Source: Gammaproteobacteria bacterium (GTDB lineage: Bacteria; Pseudomonadota; Gammaproteobacteria; Steroidobacterales; XN24). From it: a DNA stretch of 64,000 bases. Positions 53,314 to 62,799 of the stretch are shown here, one piece after another (the first letter of the stretch is position 1; each line of letters starts with the position of its first letter). The position numbers were made by a program, and so were the translations under genes. The stretch spans positions 1-64,000 of the forward strand of contig JAHEFR010000007.1 of the NCBI GenBank assembly GCA_024640085.1, in the 5' to 3' direction. Under the pieces are notes generated by a model. The model was not told where the DNA came from, searched no databases, and saw only the letters and a program-made list of their open reading frames with translations.

Positions 53314-54521
53314 TCCAGTCCCATCGCCTCGCGCACGTCGTCCATCGTCTCCCTGGCAATGTCTCTCGCCCTCTCACGCCCTTCATTGAGTATGGTGCGC
53401 ACGGCGTCGTCATCCTGCTCGTGCACCCTTGCCCGCTCCCTTATGGGTTCCAGCTCCGCCAGCACCGCGTCGATAACCGGTCGCTTGCATTCCAGACAGC
53501 CGATACCCGCGGAACGACAGCCCTCCTGCACCCACTGGCAAGTGGTCTCGTCCGAGTAGATCTTGTGGTAGTCCCAGACCGGACACTTGTCCGGATCTCC
53601 CGGATCGGTCCGCCTGACTCTGGCAGGGTCGGTCTGCATCGTGCGCAGCTTCTTGTCGATACTTTCGGGTTCTTCCCGCAGCCCGATGGTATTGCCATAG
53701 GACTTGGACATTTTCTGGCCGTCCAGCCCCGGAACCCTGGGCGTCGGCGTCAGCATGGGCTCAGGTTCCACCAGGATCGTTCGCCCCACGCCTTCGAGGT
53801 AGCCCAACAGCCTGTCGCGGTCAGCGACCGTCAGCCGGGGGCAGTTCATCACCAGAGTCTGTCCGCTAACCAGGGCAGCGACATCACCTTGTTCCTGATA
53901 TCGCCGTCGGGCGTCCAGATAGTCTTTCCGAACATTGTGGCCCAGCAGCCTCGTCGCCCGGAGCGCCTTCTTGTCGAAGTCTTCTTCGCGTCCGTACAGA
54001 TGATTGAACCGACGCGCCACTTCCCGGGTCATCTCCAGGTGCGCCACCTGGTCCTCGCCCACCGGCACGTAGCTCGCGTGGTAGATCAACACATCGGCGC
54101 TCTGGAGCAGCGGATATCCGAGGAAGCCATAGGTGGCGAGGTCCTTTTCCTTCAGTTTCTCCTGTTGGTCCTTGTAGGTCGGTACGCGCTCCAGCCAGCC
54201 CAGTGGCGTGATCATGGACAGCAACAGGTGCAACTCGGCATGCTCGATGACATCCGACTGCACGAATATCGTGGCGCTGGCGGGGTTGATCCCCGCGGCC
54301 AGCCAGTCGATCACCATCTCGTGCGTGCTCTCCTGGATGCCGGCCGGGTCCTCGTAATGGGTAGTCAGTGCGTGCCAGTCGGCAACGAAAAAGAAGCAGT
54401 CGAATTCGTACTGCAGCCTGATCCAGTTCTTCAGCGCACCGTGCAGGTGGCCGAGGTGCATGCTCCCGGTCGGCCGCATGCCGGAGACGACCCGGTTAGT
54501 TGTTCCGGCGACACTGCTCAA
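53310..54521 (-). CDS. trpS: Tryptophan-tRNA ligase, predicted [4Fe-4S] cluster form
   Basis: A 403-residue class I synthetase. HIGH-type signature RPTGSMHLGHLHGALKNW and KMSKS at residues 270-274. Beyond the core it carries a cysteine cluster, C313, C335, C342 and C345 (Cx21Cx6Cx2C, plus C328), which closely resembles the iron-sulfur motif described in Thermotoga TrpRS, and an insertion of about 60 residues before KMSKS. The start codon is TTG, with GGGAG 7 nt upstream. It is 11 bp after the site-2 protease gene. Confidence 0.94.
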   Translation of the reverse strand: MSSVAGTTNRVVSGMRPTGSMHLGHLHGALKNWIRLQYEFDCFFFVADWHALTTHYEDPAGIQESTHEMVIDWLAAGINPASATIFVQSDVIEHAELHLLLSMITPLGWLERVPTYKDQQEKLKEKDLATYGFLGYPLLQSADVLIYHASYVPVGEDQVAHLEMTREVARRFNHLYGREEDFDKKALRATRLLGHNVRKDYLDARRRYQEQGDVAALVSGQTLVMNCPRLTVADRDRLLGYLEGVGRTILVEPEPMLTPTPRVPGLDGQKMSKSYGNTIGLREEPESIDKKLRTMQTDPARVRRTDPGDPDKCPVWDYHKIYSDETTCQWVQEGCRSAGIGCLECKRPVIDAVLAELEPIRERARVHEQDDDAVRTILNEGRERARDIARETMDDVREAMGLE

Positions 54522-54532
54522 GTGAATACTCC

Positions 54533-55183
54533 CTAAAACCCGGCGACGGAAAGTACGAGATCGTTAACGAATGACATGACCGGTCCCAGGATCCGCCAGA
54601 GCACACCAGTAAACAGCAACGCGATGATAATGACGAGACCGTACCGTTCGAGAGACTCCAGGCGCGCCGCCTGGGCCGGGGGCAGGAGCCCAGCCAGCAC
54701 CCGTCCGCCATCCAGCGGGGGCAACGGGAACATATTGAATACAGCCAGGATTACGTTGATCAGTACGCCGATCTGGGCCATCCCCAGCAGGAACACAGCC
54801 ACACCACCTTGCAGACCGGCGACAACCACCACGCGGGCGAGTAGAGCCCACATCACCGCCATGATCAGGTTCGCCGCAGGACCGGCGGCGGCGACGAAGA
54901 TCATGTCACGCCGCGGATTGCGCATGTTGCGAACAGAAACCGGGACCGGTTTGGCCCAGCCGAAAAGGAAATTGCCCAGCATGAGCGAAAGCGCCGGCAC
55001 GATTATCGTACCGAGTGGGTCGATGTGCTTGATCGGATTGATCGTCAGCCGCCCCAGCATCTCCGCCGTGCGATCGCCGAACCGCCTGGCGACCCATCCA
55101 TGGGCCACCTCGTGAAGGGTGATCGCAAACAGTACCGGGATGACGGCGACAGCCAGCTTCTGGACGAAGGTCAGTTGCTGCAT
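54533..55183 (-). CDS. Site-2 protease family membrane metalloprotease
   Basis: A 216-residue rhomboid-unrelated M50 protein with five to six membrane helices. The zinc site is HEVAHG (H24, E25, H28) in the first helix, and the third ligand region is NMFPLPPLDGGRVL. This short FtsX/PDZ-free subfamily (M50B, YwhC-like) is common next to trpS and scpA in gammaproteobacteria. Substrate unknown; members can cleave membrane-bound regulators. Confidence 0.93.
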   Translation of the reverse strand: MQQLTFVQKLAVAVIPVLFAITLHEVAHGWVARRFGDRTAEMLGRLTINPIKHIDPLGTIIVPALSLMLGNFLFGWAKPVPVSVRNMRNPRRDMIFVAAAGPAANLIMAVMWALLARVVVVAGLQGGVAVFLLGMAQIGVLINVILAVFNMFPLPPLDGGRVLAGLLPPAQAARLESLERYGLVIIIALLFTGVLWRILGPVMSFVNDLVLSVAGF

Positions 55184-55210
55184 CGGCTTATTATACGCAG
55201 GCGGGACGCG

Positions 55211-55837
55211 TCAGGGCGCCAGGAGATGATCCACATTGCCCATGGCCCGACGCACGACCTCCGGGTAAGGCCCCACCAGGTCTATCACGCTCGTCGGCTC
55301 CATGCCGCAGGGACCGCCGTCGATGACCAGGTCGACCTCGTTTCCCACCGCGTCGTAGATCTCAAATGCCTCTGTCATCGGATGCTCCTCTCCCTCGAGT
55401 TGCATTGTCGTACTGAGGACCGGTTCCCCGAGATCCGCGATCATGGCCAGGGTCACGAGATGCCCGGGCACCCGGATACCGACAGTGCGACGCCGCGGAT
55501 GCTGGAGGCGCTTCGGGACCTGCTTGGTGGCCGGCAGAATGAAAGTGTACGGGCCCGGCGTCATCCGTCGGATCATGCGATAGCTCTGGTTGTCCACCCT
55601 GGCGTAGGTGGCGATCTCCGAAAGGTCGCGGCAAACCAGTGTAAACAGGTGCTTCCGGTCCAGACGCCTCAGTCGCCGTATCCGTTCGATGGCCTCCTTG
55701 TCCCCGAGGCGGCACCCGATGGCGTAAATGGAGTCCGTGGGATAGACGACCACGCCACCTGAGCGCAACGTCTCCGTGACCTCGGCGACGCGGCGAGGCT
55801 GCGGGTCCGTGGGATGAATGTCGAGTAGCCGGCCCAT
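55211..55837 (-). CDS. yciO: YciO/Sua5-family L-threonylcarbamoyladenylate synthase-like protein
   Basis: A 208-residue protein of the YrdC fold: VVVYPTDSIYAIGCRLGDKE, IRRLRRLDRKHLFTLVCRDL, MTPGPYTFILPATKQVPKRL, TVGIRVPGHLVT and the terminal VIDLVGPYPEVVRRAMG. The YciO branch is related to TsaC/Sua5, which makes threonylcarbamoyl-AMP for the tRNA modification t6A; whether YciO does so in vivo is unclear. It precedes the site-2 protease gene by 27 bp. Confidence 0.9.
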   Translation of the reverse strand: MGRLLDIHPTDPQPRRVAEVTETLRSGGVVVYPTDSIYAIGCRLGDKEAIERIRRLRRLDRKHLFTLVCRDLSEIATYARVDNQSYRMIRRMTPGPYTFILPATKQVPKRLQHPRRRTVGIRVPGHLVTLAMIADLGEPVLSTTMQLEGEEHPMTEAFEIYDAVGNEVDLVIDGGPCGMEPTSVIDLVGPYPEVVRRAMGNVDHLLAP

Positions 55838-55933
55838 CCCTGTTATTTTACAGACCGCAGCTACTCATGAGCGCTTCAGGGGAACCTGAGGCGTCGGAAG
55901 GCAGACCCGGTTCGCAGCGAGGTAGGACGAACA

Positions 55934-56233
55934 GTGCTTTACGCGATCATGGCTCATGACGTAACTGACAGCGGCCCCGCCAGGTCCGCTGCCCGACCCC
56001 GACATGTCCAGCGCCTGGAGACTTTGCGATCGGAAGGCCGGCTCATACTGGCCGGCCCCTTCCCGGCCATCGACAGCGCCGACCCGGGCCCCGCAGGCAT
56101 GACCGGGAGCCTGATCGTTGCAGAATTCGAGTCTCTCCAGGCCGCGATCGATTGGGCCGATCGGGACCCCTACATGGACGCGGGGGTCTACCAGAGCGTG
56201 ACGGTCAAGCCGTTCCTCAAGGTGCTGCCGTGA
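55934..56233 (+). CDS. YciI-like protein
   Basis: A 99-residue cytoplasmic protein of the YciI/YCII family (ferredoxin-like fold). Start MLYAIMAHDVTDSGPARSAA at a GTG. The family motif RPRHVQRLETLRSEGRLILA is followed by GPF and SLIVAEFESLQAAIDWADRD, then a PY pair. The molecular function is unknown, although the fold is known from possible catalytic relatives. It overlaps bolA by 4 bp. Confidence 0.9.
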   Translation: MLYAIMAHDVTDSGPARSAARPRHVQRLETLRSEGRLILAGPFPAIDSADPGPAGMTGSLIVAEFESLQAAIDWADRDPYMDAGVYQSVTVKPFLKVLP

Positions 56234-56502
56234 ACCCGGACCGGATCGGCGCCATCCGCTCCGTCCTGGAGGAACGTTTCGACCCCGAATATCTGGACGT
56301 ATTGGACGAGAGTCATCTGCACGAGGGTCATGCCGGCGCCCAGAGTGGCAAGGGGCACTTTCGGATCGTCATCGTATCCGCAGCGTTTATCGGGATGAGT
56401 CGACTCAGGAGACACCAGGCGGTTTTCGAGGCTGTGGGCGACCTGATGGACACCGACATCCATGCCTTGTCCATCCAGCCGGCGGCCCCGGACGAGATTT
56501 GA
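56230..56502 (+). CDS. BolA family protein
   Basis: A 90-residue protein with the BolA fold: IRSVLEERFDPEYLDVLDES, HLHEGHAGAQSGKGHFRIVI and RLRRHQAVFEAVGDLMDTDI followed by HALSI. BolA proteins pair with monothiol glutaredoxins in iron-sulfur trafficking or act in stress morphology. Translation starts at a GTG overlapping the yciI stop. The yciI-bolA pair is probably one transcript. Confidence 0.93.
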   Translation: MNPDRIGAIRSVLEERFDPEYLDVLDESHLHEGHAGAQSGKGHFRIVIVSAAFIGMSRLRRHQAVFEAVGDLMDTDIHALSIQPAAPDEI

Positions 56503-56759
56503 ACCCGTCCTGAAAGGGCCCTTTCGCGACCGCCTCAATGCTTGTCTCCGACTCTGGGAAATTTGCGCAACTGCCCGGATAAAGTCGAAATTTCCCCAAT
56601 CCATCGCAAGCCTCTACACGCCTGGGATGGACGCCAGCGCGCCCGACACGACTACGAGCGCGGCTACTCGAACTGTGACGGCGCTCACGGAACCCTGATC
56701 GCGAAAACTATAAAACGCAGGATACGTGTTTTCCTAAATCGCTCGGGAAACCACGCTGG

Positions 56760-56797
56760 GACCCCTCGCTACCCCAACGGCGAGGGGTCTTTTTTTT
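56760..56797 (+). terminator. Rho-independent terminator downstream of bolA
   Basis: A perfect 10-bp stem GACCCCTCGC/GCGAGGGGTC with a 10-nt loop, followed by eight T residues. It lies about 260 bp after the bolA stop, so the transcript has a long 3' tail or another short RNA ends here. Confidence 0.9.
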
Positions 56798-57174
56798 GCC
56801 CGAAACAGGAGATGGGGCGCTTTCCTTGCCTAGAAACCACGTTATTAATATGTCGTAATCTTCTGAAATACCGATTTTTCTTTATCAAGACAGCCCGCGG
56901 ACCCGGAACGGCCATCAATAGAGCTCTTCCTCGACAAAAACGCGGCTCTCCCGTGCTGACAAAGCGTGTTTATTTGACATAAATGTGCATAACATAATAG
57001 AGTCGATTTAACATAATATTTTCTGCTCGTGCACAATAACACTCTGCGCTCCGACATCAACAATCTTCCTTTACTGTATGAAAAGTAGTCACATTTCGGC
57101 TGACGCCGCCCGATCTTGCTGGACCAATCACGAATTTGGGTCGCGCTTATGTCAACCCGCATTATGTCGAATAC

Positions 57175-57202
57175 TTGACCGGATTCTGGCCTTATATATA
57201 TT
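57175..57202 (+). promoter_or_regulatory. Probable sigma-70 promoter of the DUF6502/repeat-protein operon
   Basis: TTGACC (57175-57180), a 16-bp spacer and TATATT (57197-57202), each one mismatch from consensus, about 65 bp upstream of the DUF6502 start codon in AT-rich DNA. Confidence 0.6.
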
Positions 57203-57266
57203 CAATCGTACGTCCGTCAGTGGTGGCGGTAGCTACAGGCTCAGCGAAAGGTGTTAACGGATCAGA

Positions 57267-58163
57267 ATGGATGGACATGTCAGAGCCGCACTACTCGCGG
57301 CATTCAGGCACGTGTTCCAACCCCTGGTCCGGTTGGCGCTCCGTAACGGGATTTCGTATGCGGAATTTTGTGCCGGCCTGAAACGAGTTTTTGTCGAGAC
57401 GGTCCAGGATGACTTTCAGATTCCTGGACAGCCGATGACGGCGTCGAAGATCGCGATCCTGACGGGCCTGACGCGAGAAGACGTCACCTACGTGCAAGAG
57501 GAGATTGAAAGGGGGATTGGGGACGAGCTGATCATCATGGGGCGAATCGGGAAGCTGATCGAGGGATGGACCACCGACGCAGACTTCACAGGGCCCTACG
57601 GGATACCGCTCGAACTCAAACAGGAAGAGGGACAAGGCGCCTTCCCTGCCCTAGTAAAACGGTACGCTGAGAAGATGACTCCAGGAGCGATGCTCCGCGA
57701 ACTCAAACGAGTCGGTGTCATCCAGGAGACCAAGGACAAAAAGATCAGATTGCTGTCGCGTTCGTATATCGCAGGAAGATTCCGACCCGAAGCAATCGAC
57801 AGAATGGGAAGAACACTGGGAGATCTCGCAGAGACACTCGAATACAACCTGAATCCACTCCGTCCCGGACCTGCCAGATTTGAACGGCAGGTATACACAC
57901 CAGAAGGGATAGATGAGGAATCGTTCCGGCTATTCAAGAAAGAAACGCAAGAGCTCGGACAGGATTTTCTAGAGAAGCTGGATAACTGGTTGTCGGAACG
58001 AGAGCTGGAAGACGACAAGAAAGTAGAAAGACGGCTGCTAGACCCTAAAGTGCGGGAGCAGGCACGAATCGTAAAGGTGGGAGTTGGGGTTTACCTCTAC
58101 GAACACTGGAATGGACATGAGCAGGGCCAGGGTGATGGAGAAACGAGCGATGAAGGATCGTAA
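57267..58163 (+). CDS. DUF6502 family protein (copy 1)
   Basis: A 298-residue soluble protein without signal peptide. The N-terminal region (about 10-70) reads like a winged helix-turn-helix: HVFQPLVRLALRNGISYAEF, then TASKIAILTGLTREDVTYVQ. The block GAMLRELKRVGVIQE in the middle and ARFERQVYTPEGIDEESFRL in the C-terminal half recur in the paralogue at 59186-60004. I assign DUF6502 from memory of this N-terminal pattern; the molecular role is unknown, and the N-terminus suggests a DNA-binding regulator. It overlaps the next gene (signal-peptide repeat protein) by 14 bp, implying co-translation. The ATG has only a weak ribosome binding site. Confidence 0.72.
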   Translation: MDGHVRAALLAAFRHVFQPLVRLALRNGISYAEFCAGLKRVFVETVQDDFQIPGQPMTASKIAILTGLTREDVTYVQEEIERGIGDELIIMGRIGKLIEGWTTDADFTGPYGIPLELKQEEGQGAFPALVKRYAEKMTPGAMLRELKRVGVIQETKDKKIRLLSRSYIAGRFRPEAIDRMGRTLGDLAETLEYNLNPLRPGPARFERQVYTPEGIDEESFRLFKKETQELGQDFLEKLDNWLSERELEDDKKVERRLLDPKVREQARIVKVGVGVYLYEHWNGHEQGQGDGETSDEGS

Positions 58164-59088
58164 TTGGCAAACCAAGGGTTGGCGGGCAATGGTTAAAGCC
58201 CTCGCCGGCGGTGTAGCTTGCTGGATGTTTCTCCCTGGGCCCTTGGCATTCTCAGCCGCACCAGGATCCGGCGTCGACGCCATCGTCGGTTCCGGTACGG
58301 AGGCCATCGTCGGCTCCGGCAAGAACGCCATTGTGGGCTCCGGTACGGAGGCCATTGTCGGCTCCGGCAAGAACGCCATTGTGGGCTCCGGTACGGAGGC
58401 CATCGTCGGCTCCGGCAAGAACGCCATTGTGGGCTCCGGTACGGAGGCCATTGTCGGCTCCGGCAAGAACGCCATTGTGGGCTCCGGTACGGAGGCCATT
58501 GTCGGCTCCGGCAAGAACGCCATTGTGGGCTCCGGTACGGAGGCCATTGTCGGCTCCGGCAAGAACGCCATTGTGGGCTCCGGTACGGAGGCCATCGTCG
58601 GCTCCGGCAAGAACGCCATTGTGGGTTCCGGCAAACCCTGGGCAAATAGGGACCGTGTTTTCGGTCCTGTATTAAGCGGACCGGTTACCGCGCTCGACCT
58701 TGACCAGCGGTCGATCACCATTCTCGGCCAAGATATCAAGGTTCTTCGTTCGACCACCTTTTCGGGCGCTTCTTTCGACAGCCTACAAATCGGCGATTGG
58801 ACGACGATAACTGGATTATCAAGTGGGAATAAGGTTCACGCGTCTCACGTGATCGTGCAAAGCGAGAGTTTCGTGCCCGGCGTCTCCACTGTTTACGTTG
58901 GTGGGGATATTCTTGCGATCAACACGAACATTGGTTTTCTTACGGTAGGAGACGTTGCCGTATATGTCGGTTCTATTGATGCGCGGATGTGGCAGAACCT
59001 GCAAAGCGGTGACTACGTTGAGATATATGGCACTCTCCCTCAATCTGGGCAGCCTGTAACCGCTACCAGCGTATCAGCGGAACGCTAG
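58150..59088 (+). CDS. Exported octapeptide-repeat protein with DUF5666-like beta domain
   Basis: A 312-residue protein started at the ATG at 58150 (GGAG upstream). A signal peptide (residues 1-36, ending AFSA) is followed by a repeat region: one VDAIVGSG octapeptide and then seven exact copies of TEAIVGSGKNAIVGSG. The C-terminal part (about 165-312) holds two or three beta-rich units, e.g. GPVTALDLDQRSITILGQDI and VGGDILAINTNIGFLTVGDV, the pattern of DUF5666-type OB-like modules. No membrane segment or sorting signal is visible after the signal peptide. It probably acts in the periplasm or outside the cell, perhaps as an adhesive or stalk-like protein; this is inference. It ends at a strong terminator. 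Confidence 0.75.
   Translation: MKDRNWQTKGWRAMVKALAGGVACWMFLPGPLAFSAAPGSGVDAIVGSGTEAIVGSGKNAIVGSGTEAIVGSGKNAIVGSGTEAIVGSGKNAIVGSGTEAIVGSGKNAIVGSGTEAIVGSGKNAIVGSGTEAIVGSGKNAIVGSGTEAIVGSGKNAIVGSGKPWANRDRVFGPVLSGPVTALDLDQRSITILGQDIKVLRSTTFSGASFDSLQIGDWTTITGLSSGNKVHASHVIVQSESFVPGVSTVYVGGDILAINTNIGFLTVGDVAVYVGSIDARMWQNLQSGDYVEIYGTLPQSGQPVTATSVSAER
58297..58632 (+). repeat. Seven tandem 48-bp repeats inside the exported repeat protein
   Basis: Seven head-to-tail 48-bp units, each encoding TEAIVGSGKNAIVGSG. Units differ only at a few silent positions (ATC/ATT in the TEAIV codon, TCC context in the last unit). A single diverged 24-bp half unit (VDAIVGSG) precedes them at 58273-58296. Near-identity at the DNA level implies recent expansion or ongoing homogenisation, so copy number is likely to vary between strains. 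Confidence 0.97.
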
Positions 59089-59097
59089 CACAATGAG

Positions 59098-59125
59098 AAA
59101 AGGGGCCTTTCGTGGCCCCTTTTTT
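59098..59125 (+). terminator. Bidirectional terminator between convergent genes
   Basis: AAAAGGGGCC-tttcgt-GGCCCCTTTTTT: a GC stem of 6 bp extended by A-T pairs, with T-runs on both strands (six on +, four on -). It serves the repeat-protein gene (+) and, more weakly, the DUF6502 copy 2 gene (-). Confidence 0.9.
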
Positions 59126-59185
59126 CGTTATCTACCGTCGTAAGCTTCGCTTCCCCATAGGTACTAGCGCTCCTACCTCTGAGAC

Positions 59186-60004
59186 CTATTTCCTCTTTCG
59201 GGCCTCATCAGAGAAGAAATAGATTCCGAGTCCACATCGCACCGTCTTGCTTTTTCCATCCTCACCCTTCGCTTGATGCGACGCTAGCCAATCGTCCAAG
59301 AACTCCAAAAGATTTGTCCCGTGATCTCTAACCAATGAGTGAAATTTCGCTAGATGTCGCATATCAACTTGGTCGTTCCAAACTCTATACTCGAACTTAC
59401 GAGCGCTCTCGTCTGGGTGCACGGAGTTAAAATGTAATGTCGCCGCCAAATCGTGCATCACCTCACCATAACGATTCGCCATGTACGGATCTATGCCGGA
59501 CGGATTGAAGTAACGCTTCACGCACTGAAACATTCCTTCTGAGACTTCTTTAACTGCCCCAGCGTTCTTTAGTTCCGTAAGAATCGCGCCAGGCGGCACA
59601 TCCCCGCCACATCGCTTAACCAAATCCCTAAAACCCAACGGTTCCTCCATACTTAGCACCCTTGGGAGGCCGTCTTCTCCCATGAAATCATCATCGTGAT
59701 GCCACAACTCTAGAAGTTGCGCCGGCCGGCCCAGCCGGGGATGAGTTTTCTCCTTGTTATCTGCATCTTGCCTTCTAATTCGCGTGACTTCCTTTCTTGT
59801 CAATCCCGTCATGACTGCTGTTCGAGAAATATTTGTTGGGCGTCCACGGACACCGTAGTCATCAGTAGCAACTCTAACAAAGGCTGTTTTCGCCACCTCA
59901 GAGAACTCTCGATAGCCGATCCCATTCCTTAAAAGAAATCTGGCTATTGGTTGCATGAACGCGTGGCACGCACCAAGTAGAGTTTCTCTTACTGTTGTTG
60001 TCAC
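59186..60004 (-). CDS. DUF6502 family protein (copy 2)
   Basis: A 272-residue paralogue of the protein at 57267-58163. Shared blocks include MQPIARFLLRNGIGYREFSE, TNISRTAVMTGLTRKEVTRI, FRDLVKRCGGDVPPGAILTE followed by LKNAGAVKE, and LLEFLDDWLASHQ. A GTG at 60004 with GAGG 10 nt upstream is the likely start. It lies 24 bp after the ligA stop on the same strand and is probably read from the zipA-ligA transcript. The coding DNA is clearly less GC-rich than that of zipA or the 5' half of ligA. Function unknown. Confidence 0.7.
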   Translation of the reverse strand: MTTTVRETLLGACHAFMQPIARFLLRNGIGYREFSEVAKTAFVRVATDDYGVRGRPTNISRTAVMTGLTRKEVTRIRRQDADNKEKTHPRLGRPAQLLELWHHDDDFMGEDGLPRVLSMEEPLGFRDLVKRCGGDVPPGAILTELKNAGAVKEVSEGMFQCVKRYFNPSGIDPYMANRYGEVMHDLAATLHFNSVHPDESARKFEYRVWNDQVDMRHLAKFHSLVRDHGTNLLEFLDDWLASHQAKGEDGKSKTVRCGLGIYFFSDEARKRK

Positions 60005-60028
60005 GGAATGTGAACCTCGCCGAAACGC

Positions 60029-62065
<2,037 letters not shown>

Positions 62066-62788
62066 CTACGCCAACGGTCCCAGGCGAGACTGCCGGAGAA
62101 ACTCGATGAGCTCCTCCCTCATGTGAGTAGCGCCCTGGTTGGTCAGAGTCGACCGGCTTTCGTCCAGGACCTCCCCGCCGAGTCGGCTGGCCAGCCGGCG
62201 GCAGCACGCCACCATTCTTGCGAGATCGTCTACCCTGCCGGGGCCCGGAAGGGTCATGAAAGCGGTGATCCCGACAGTGGAGAAACCGCCCATTTCGTCT
62301 ATTGGAAAGGTGCCGGGCTCCATCATGTTGACGATAGTGAAGACGGATTCACCCTGGTCGTTGAGACAATGGAACGCATCATACTGGCCGTGTGTCAGAC
62401 CTTCCTCCTGCAGGGCCTGCAACAAACCTGGCCCGGTGAAATCTTCTCCAGCCGCCGCGCGGACGTGGAGCACCAGTATCTTGCGGGGCATCACCGGGGC
62501 CCCGGCCGCTTTCCGGGAGCCATCCGCACGGCCGACCGATTCGGCGGAAGGCACGCTCGTCTGCCTCCGGATCTCGGGCTCCGGGAACTGCATCCATTTC
62601 CGGTCGGTAGAGGACATCGGAGCGCCAGGCTCGGCGGATTGACGAGACGCGATCCGGTCGATGCTCGGCTCCACCCGCCCGGACTGCTCCCTGGCGTGCC
62701 TGGCTGCAGCCCGGCTCCTGCCCCAGAAGTAAAGGGCCACGATCACACCCAGCCCAACCAGGCCGATTATCCATCGAAGCTCCGACAT
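62066..62788 (-). CDS. zipA: Cell division protein ZipA
   Basis: A 240-residue inner-membrane protein tethering FtsZ. The ATG at 62788 (GGAG upstream) gives an N-terminal helix MSELRWIIGLVGLGVIVALY directly at the membrane. A charged and Pro-containing linker (about 25-100) is followed by the FtsZ-binding domain: KILVLHVRAAAGEDFTGPGL, FHCLNDQGESVFTIVNMMEP and MTLPGPGRVDDLARMV. The linker is short compared with E. coli ZipA (328 residues). It lies between smc and ligA, the classic gammaproteobacterial order. Confidence 0.94.
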   Translation of the reverse strand: MSELRWIIGLVGLGVIVALYFWGRSRAAARHAREQSGRVEPSIDRIASRQSAEPGAPMSSTDRKWMQFPEPEIRRQTSVPSAESVGRADGSRKAAGAPVMPRKILVLHVRAAAGEDFTGPGLLQALQEEGLTHGQYDAFHCLNDQGESVFTIVNMMEPGTFPIDEMGGFSTVGITAFMTLPGPGRVDDLARMVACCRRLASRLGGEVLDESRSTLTNQGATHMREELIEFLRQSRLGPLA

Positions 62789-62799
62789 CGGGTCTCCGG

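Larger units (their letters stand above)
56503..57266. other. AT-rich boundary region between bolA and the DUF6502 island
   Basis: About 760 bp. Composition falls from GC-rich to AT-rich near 56.7 kb and stays so to about 57.2 kb. Contents: a sequence resembling a tRNA T-arm overlapping the bolA stop (56497-56519, minus strand), a strong forward terminator (56760-56797), a perfect TTGACA at 56974-56979 without a well-spaced -10, the imperfect direct repeat TAACATAATA (56991-57000)/TAACATAATA (57009-57018), and a probable promoter at 57175-57202. No convincing gene. An unannotated small RNA between bolA and the terminator is possible. Confidence 0.55.

Noticed and set aside
56497-56597. Possible tRNA gene (minus strand) at the end of bolA
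   Set aside because: The T-arm pattern is good, but no matching 5' acceptor strand, D-arm or anticodon stem with U33 can be found upstream, and no CCA follows. At most a relic.
56845-57162. Minus-strand frame starting MRVDISATQIRDW, resembling nucleotidyltransferase ISATxIR motifs
   Set aside because: The similarity is confined to a few residues. The remainder is Cys/Ser/Arg-rich and unnatural, and the frame covers the AT-rich boundary region.
58273-58632. CRISPR array
   Set aside because: The 48-bp units are contiguous without unique spacers and encode an in-frame protein repeat.
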